DNA of 16,633 nt from Spirochaetaceae bacterium. Lineage in GTDB: Bacteria > Spirochaetota > Spirochaetia > Treponematales > Breznakiellaceae. The DNA is taken from positions 1 through 16,633 of the forward strand of contig JAITAE010000301.1 of the NCBI GenBank assembly GCA_031284295.1, read 5' to 3'. Under the pieces are notes generated by a model. It did no database searches and was not told the origin of the DNA. It saw only the letters and a program-made list of their open reading frames with translations. Shown here piece after piece: positions 12,915 to 16,633 of the stretch. Each line of letters opens with the position of its first letter. The stretch's first letter is position 1. A program made the position numbers and the translations under genes.

Positions 12915-14123
12915 ATGTTCAAAATACATGCCCTCGTTCTGGGGGCCGCCGTTCTGTTCAACACTTGCGTGAAAAAGACGCCGGAACCCTTCCTCGCCGT
13001 CCCGGCGGAGGAAGAAGCCGCATCAGGCGCGGAGGCGGCGTTGCTGGAGGAAGCGGCGGCGCTCGTCAGCCTGATGACGGATGAACAGTTGGCGGCCCAG
13101 GTGATAATGGCCGGCGTAGACGCTTGCGGCGCGGTGAGCGGCGGCGAAAAAGAAAGGCTGCGCCGCGTCCCCGCCGGCGCGGTGATGCTGTTCAGAAAAA
13201 ACCTTGACACGGATGCCGAAGCTATACGGCGCATGATTGATGAAATCCTGACGGAAGCGGGTTACAGGCCCGCAGGCGCGGACATACGGATAGAGCCTTT
13301 TATGGCTGTTGACCACGAAGGCGGCGAAGTACACCGCTTTACATCCGGCGTTGAACGGCTGCCCGCGCCGCTTTCGTACTTTGAGCTGGCGGAACGGGAC
13401 GGGCGGGAAGCGGCGCTGCTTGCTGTAGAGGCCGACGCGGCAAGATCGGCAAACGAGATCGCCGCGCTCGGCATAACGATGAACCTTGCGCCGCTCGCCG
13501 AGGTTCTGACGGACGAAAACAAGGCCTTTCTGGGCGCGCGATCCTACGGCCCCGATCCTGACTTTACGACGGCGGCGGCGGCGGCCTTCATGCGCGGCAT
13601 GAAGGCCGCCGGCATAGCCTGCGTCCTTAAGCATTTTCCCGGAAACTCAGGCGCGGACCCGCATTTGGAAGCCCCGCTTATGTCCATTGACGCCGTGGCG
13701 CTGCAAGAAGCGGTTGCGCCGTTTGCCGTGCTGATTACGGCGGCTGGCGGCGGGCCGCCGCCAGCCGCCGTGATGGTATCGCACGTAGTGGTCCCGGCCT
13801 GGGACGCCGCTCAAAACGCCAGCCTGTCCCAAGTAGTGATGGGCGAAAAGCTGCGCGGCGAACTCAGGCTTAACGGCATAATTCTTGCGGACGACTTTTC
13901 TATGGGCGCGGTTTCGGGCGGCTACGACACGGCGGAAAAATCGGTGGCGGCGCTTGCCGCCGGCGCGGACATGGTGATGGCCTGGCCGCGTAACCTTGTA
14001 AGCATCCACGACGCGATACTCGCCGCGCTGGCGGGCGGCAGGCTGCCCCGCGCCCGCCTGGAGGATGCCGCCGCCCGCGTTGTCCGTGAAAAGCTGCGCC
14101 GGGCCGCCGCGCCGGCCGGTTAA
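12915..14123 (+). CDS. glycoside hydrolase family 3 lipoprotein (NagZ-like)
   Basis: About 402 residues, predicted beta-N-acetylglucosaminidase of the single-domain GH3 type, which trims GlcNAc from muropeptides or chitooligosaccharides. The signal segment ends at Cys18 (FNTC, relaxed lipobox), so it is probably envelope-anchored, whereas classical NagZ is cytoplasmic. GH3 landmarks numbered from the ATG: VDHEGGEVHRF 132-142, NLAPLAEV 190-197, KHFPGNSGADPH 239-250 with the probable acid/base His250, MVSHVVVP 287-294, LADDFSMGA 324-332 with probable nucleophile Asp326. The acid/base loop is two residues shorter than the usual KHFPGHGxxxxDSH. A TTG at 12903 is an alternative start; neither has a clear Shine-Dalgarno. 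The sequence is very GC-rich. The 3' end overlaps the convergent DUF115 gene by 4 bp. Confidence 0.85.
   Translation: MFKIHALVLGAAVLFNTCVKKTPEPFLAVPAEEEAASGAEAALLEEAAALVSLMTDEQLAAQVIMAGVDACGAVSGGEKERLRRVPAGAVMLFRKNLDTDAEAIRRMIDEILTEAGYRPAGADIRIEPFMAVDHEGGEVHRFTSGVERLPAPLSYFELAERDGREAALLAVEADAARSANEIAALGITMNLAPLAEVLTDENKAFLGARSYGPDPDFTTAAAAAFMRGMKAAGIACVLKHFPGNSGADPHLEAPLMSIDAVALQEAVAPFAVLITAAGGGPPPAAVMVSHVVVPAWDAAQNASLSQVVMGEKLRGELRLNGIILADDFSMGAVSGGYDTAEKSVAALAAGADMVMAWPRNLVSIHDAILAALAGGRLPRARLEDAAARVVREKLRRAAAPAG
13579..13611. repeat. perfect 15-bp hairpin inside the GH3 gene
   Basis: CGGCGGCCTTCATGC, loop GCG, then the exact reverse complement. It encodes AAFMRGMKAAG, a conserved helix of the family, so the protein sequence alone may partly account for it. 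Confidence 0.9.
13737..13771. repeat. perfect 15-bp hairpin inside the GH3 gene
   Basis: ACGGCGGCTGGCGGC, loop GGGCC, then the exact reverse complement. It encodes TAAGGGPPPAAV, which looks like extra residues before the conserved MVSHVVVP. Confidence 0.9.
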
Positions 14124-15973
14124 GGCCGTTTCAGCGCGGACAACGTAAAATCAATACAGTCAATCAATTCTTTGTATGCATCTTCGGTAAGCGGCCTCCG
14201 CCCGTCCGTACTTTCAGCCTGCCACTCGTCCCTTGACCTAAAATGCGGGAAACCCGCTATAGACTTGACATCACTTTTTAGCAGCGCGTTTTTTGCCGCG
14301 TTTATCCTTTTCAGCGCCGCTTCCCGGTTCCCGGAATGTTTGAGCGCGGCTATGTCCGGCATTACGGACCGCGCCGTGTCCAGCGCCGCCGCAAGACCGC
14401 CGGTGAGGGCGGCGCGGGCCACCTTGTAGCGGGCCTCGCGTGTGTTACGCTGGGTTTTGGAGTTCCATTTTTGAAGAATTTCGCTCAAAACCTGTTCAAT
14501 CCGGTCCGAGATCAGGGCGCGGCAGGGTGGCAGCGCCAAAACATCTTCGATACAGGCCGTTTTCATCCCCTTTATCGCCAGGCCCTCTCCGGAAAGCCTG
14601 AGGCTGTCGCAATTTCCCGGTGATTTCAGCCGGTTTTCAAACCACGAGGCGTACAGATTTAGGCGTTTATCCGTTAAGACGGGAGCCCCGTCCGCCGCCG
14701 CCGCGAAAAAAGGCGCGCCGTCCCGCAATGCGTGGAAAGAGCGGGTTTCGGCGGGCGTGAAACGCCCCGCTTCCGCAAGGGCGCGTTCCTCGAATAGTGC
14801 GCCTTTGTAGTGCGTCGCGAAGCCGGGGAAGGCGAGATCGAGCCCCGCTATGAAGATTGGACGGACTGCGCCGCCTGGGACGAGTGAGGACGCAAAGTCC
14901 CACGCGGTACTGGCTACCGAGCCTCCCGCGCCGAGCCATCCCTTCACATCTACCCTTGCCTCGATAAAACCGCTCATAGGATAGATAGAACCGCAGAGAA
15001 AGGAAGGCCCGGCCATCCCCGCCGCGCGTCCCGGATTCAGCCTGTTTCGCGGCACGCTGGGATACACGGCGGCTTCCAATATCAGCACGCTTTCCTCCGG
15101 CAGGCAGCGGTACAGGTGGAGTGTGTTCCAGAACTGCGGGTCAACGGAAACGACAAAATCGGGCTTAACGCCTTCGCGTTTGAGGAATCGCAGTGCCGTA
15201 TCTACCGCGACAACGATGCAGCGGTCCGCGAGGGCCGCGCATCTGCCGCAAAGCCCGTTCAGCGTGGGGCCAGCCGCCAAAAGCAGCACGGGAAAGTCAA
15301 AACGTCCCGCCAAAAGATTAATGCCCGGCAGGTCGCGTATCGCCCACAGGTTTGCCGCCTGATTCTTTACCCAGCGTTTCCCGAAGCGGCGTAACGTCGC
15401 TTCGTTCACCGCCTCTTTCGTCCGCCAATTTTCGATATGCCGTTCCAGTTCACGGTAAAACGCGGCGTCCGCCGTGGTCAGGGCCGGATTCCTTATAAGC
15501 GACAATTTTTGGGGATTGAGTTTAGGATTGAGGCGGAGCGCCTCGTTAATGACGCCGGGTTCATCGCCCAAAACAAAGATAATATTTTTGTCAAGAATGT
15601 CCGTCAGATCGCGGGTCTCAAAGGCGGCGCGCAGGACATCGATCCTTTTTTCTACCGCTATGATGACCGAATTCGGGGCAAGAGCCGCCGCGGCCTCCGC
15701 CGCATAGCCAAGCCCAAAGCCGAGCAGCAGGAAGGCGCGGTTTTCTCCGCGACAATCACCGCCGGCCGCGGCCAAAACAAGCCTCTCCGCCTCGCGCGAC
15801 GGATTCCGGGCCGAATGTAGATACCGTCCGTCAAGCCGCGCCGTGGGGCAGCCGTCAGCGGCCTTCTCCAAAACCAGGTCCGGCCCCGCCTCCGCCTCCG
15901 CAATTTTCCGCTCGACACCCGGTAAAAAGCGCCGGGCCGCCTCCATATTTTTACTGTATGTGTCAAATTCCAT
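14120..15973 (-). CDS. DUF115/MAF-type protein (probable flagellin glycosylation factor)
   Basis: 617-residue protein of the DUF115 / MptE-like family, annotated in flagellate bacteria as 'motility associated factor' and implicated in nonulosonic-acid transfer to flagellin. In spirochaetes the substrate would be the periplasmic flagella; that is inference. Features: N-terminal FLLLGFGLGYAAEAA (81-95) and VIIAVEKRIDVL (103-114), a Rossmann-like region; the DUF115 core begins FPVLLLAAGPTL (227-238), then VVAVDTALRFLKREGVKPDF (254-273) with VVSVDPQFWN (274-283); later GSIYPMSGF, GSVASTAWDFA and FIAGLDLAF. Residues about 490-617 are a Lys/Arg-rich helical tail. ATG 15973 lies 18 bp from the target duplication of MITE 2 and has no Shine-Dalgarno. 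It is convergent with GH3, overlapping by 4 bp. Confidence 0.8.
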   Translation of the reverse strand: MEFDTYSKNMEAARRFLPGVERKIAEAEAGPDLVLEKAADGCPTARLDGRYLHSARNPSREAERLVLAAAGGDCRGENRAFLLLGFGLGYAAEAAAALAPNSVIIAVEKRIDVLRAAFETRDLTDILDKNIIFVLGDEPGVINEALRLNPKLNPQKLSLIRNPALTTADAAFYRELERHIENWRTKEAVNEATLRRFGKRWVKNQAANLWAIRDLPGINLLAGRFDFPVLLLAAGPTLNGLCGRCAALADRCIVVAVDTALRFLKREGVKPDFVVSVDPQFWNTLHLYRCLPEESVLILEAAVYPSVPRNRLNPGRAAGMAGPSFLCGSIYPMSGFIEARVDVKGWLGAGGSVASTAWDFASSLVPGGAVRPIFIAGLDLAFPGFATHYKGALFEERALAEAGRFTPAETRSFHALRDGAPFFAAAADGAPVLTDKRLNLYASWFENRLKSPGNCDSLRLSGEGLAIKGMKTACIEDVLALPPCRALISDRIEQVLSEILQKWNSKTQRNTREARYKVARAALTGGLAAALDTARSVMPDIAALKHSGNREAALKRINAAKNALLKSDVKSIAGFPHFRSRDEWQAESTDGRRPLTEDAYKELIDCIDFTLSALKRP

Positions 15974-15991
15974 ATCGATAGACCGCGGCAG

Positions 15992-16264
15992 CTAAGGCAA
16001 CGCTGATTATTAAAAAGGGGGGCGCTGTTTTCCATGCCGTTACCGGCATATAGCCGCATCATCGCCGCGCCCCCCTCGCTACAGCCCCGCTACGCGGGTC
16101 TTCCGCTACCCCCAGCCCGATAACGGCGCGCGAAACATTGAGCGCGTACAGGCGAAAAAGCGACCGGCTGTGGCGCGGGACCAGGCCGCTGTTTAGAATA
16201 AGTTTTTAGCGCCCCCAATCCGCCGCCTACCAACCGCCGCCCCATTTAATCAGCGTTGCCCTAG
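15992..16264. mobile_element. MITE 2, IS5-type, 265-bp body
   Basis: Inverted relative to MITE 1. Body 15996-16260, bounded by CTAA (15992-15995) and CTAG (16261-16264), a one-base-decayed YTAR duplication. The perfect terminal inverted repeat is GGCAACGCTGATTA. Both ends continue as in MITE 1: TTAAAAAGGGGGG on one side, AATGGGG on the other. The interior matches MITE 1 closely up to CTTCCGCTACCCCC (about 16113), followed by about 100 bp absent from MITE 1, then CCCCCAATCCGC is shared again. No ORF. Its left end lies 18 bp from the DUF115 start codon. Confidence 0.85.
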
Positions 16265-16273
16265 GCAAATCAG

Positions 16274-16633
16274 GGTACTAGCGTAGGACGGATTCTGGTA
16301 CTAGCTAGGACGGATTCCGGTACTACGCTAGGACGATTTCCGGTACTACGCTAGGACTGTTTCCGGTACTACGCTAGGACTGTTTCCGGTACTACGCTAG
16401 GACGATTTGCGGTACTATGCTAGGACGATTTCCGGTACTAGGGTAGGACGGATTCCGGTACTACGCTAGGACGATTTCCAGTACTAGGCTAGGACGATTT
16501 CCGGTACTAGGCTAGGACGATTTCCGGTACTACGCTAGGACAGATTCTGGTACTAGCGTAGGACGATTTCCGGTACTACGCTAGGACGGATTCTGGTACT
16601 ACGCTAGGACGATTTCCGGTACTAGGCTAGGAC
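16274..16633. repeat. 23-bp tandem array B, at least 15.7 copies
   Basis: Unit about GGTACTACGCTAGGACGATTTCC. Fifteen whole units (fourteen of 23 bp; the second is 22 bp) and a 16-bp start of the next reach the window edge, so the true length is unknown. Variation is concentrated at ACG/AGG/AGC (positions 7-10) and at GATTT/GGATT/TGTTT. No spacers. Stop codons occur on both strands in every unit or nearly so, hence non-coding. It begins 10 bp after the MITE 2 duplication. Confidence 0.95.

Noticed and set aside
14120..15973. Methyltransferase or defence gene reading of the long GC-rich minus ORF
   Set aside because: LLGFGLGY looks SAM-like, but the order of motifs (LLAAGPTL, VVAVDTALRFLK, DFVVSVDPQ) is that of DUF115/MAF proteins.
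1..16633. tRNA, rRNA, riboswitch, or toxin-antitoxin pair
   Set aside because: No cloverleaf, rRNA-like stretch, known aptamer core or small overlapping gene pair was recognised by eye; a covariance-model scan would be needed to exclude small RNAs.

Overview
This window looks like chromosomal DNA of a spirochaete, most likely a Treponema relative of the termite-gut type. The grounds are protein style (relaxed spirochaetal lipoboxes, an SH3-like lipoprotein, a DUF115/MAF 'motility associated factor' protein, a TonB-receptor-like barrel fragment), frequent GTG/TTG starts, and the density of decayed insertion sequences and repeats. This is an inference; there is no rRNA or tRNA to confirm it.

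Layout. 1-581: the end of a frameshifted ISAs1-type transposase and an intergenic stretch with a dispersed repeat. 582-1973: SH3-like lipoprotein. 1992-2140: a 149-bp IS5-type MITE with CTAA duplications. 2209-3471: YprB-like RNase H-fold exonuclease. 3633-4739: exported VWA-domain protein, convergent with a small TPR lipoprotein (4743-5135, minus). 5250-5616: a dead ISNCY-type transposase. 5753-6535: TatD-family hydrolase with a changed metal ligand, convergent with a sigma-54 response regulator (6540-7928, minus). 7929-8440: mostly non-coding. 8441-9094 (minus): an unrecognised cytoplasmic protein with its own terminator. 9318-9915: 26 exact-length copies of a 23-bp tandem repeat, running into the 3' end of a truncated outer-membrane receptor (9904-10665, minus), whose 5' end is joined in frame to an IS4-type transposase remnant (10666-10821). 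10834-11040: heptamer and 31-bp repeats. 11139-12173: phosphate acetyltransferase (pta) with a good promoter, translationally coupled to a repeat-bearing membrane protein (12173-12709). 12915-14123: GH3 lipoprotein, convergent with the DUF115/MAF protein (14120-15973, minus). 15996-16260: a second, longer MITE. 16274 to the edge: a second 23-bp tandem array.

How it works together. The intact genes are mostly housekeeping or envelope functions: acetyl-CoA to acetyl phosphate (pta), peptidoglycan or chitooligosaccharide trimming (GH3), probable flagellin glycosylation (DUF115/MAF), envelope lipoproteins and signalling. They form no single pathway. No defence, CRISPR or biosynthetic system is visible. 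The striking part is the repeat landscape: two MITEs whose terminal repeats co-vary within each element, two unrelated-looking tandem arrays with the same 23-bp period, several transposase relics each broken by recognisable single-base lesions or truncation, and four long perfect hairpins inside coding sequences.
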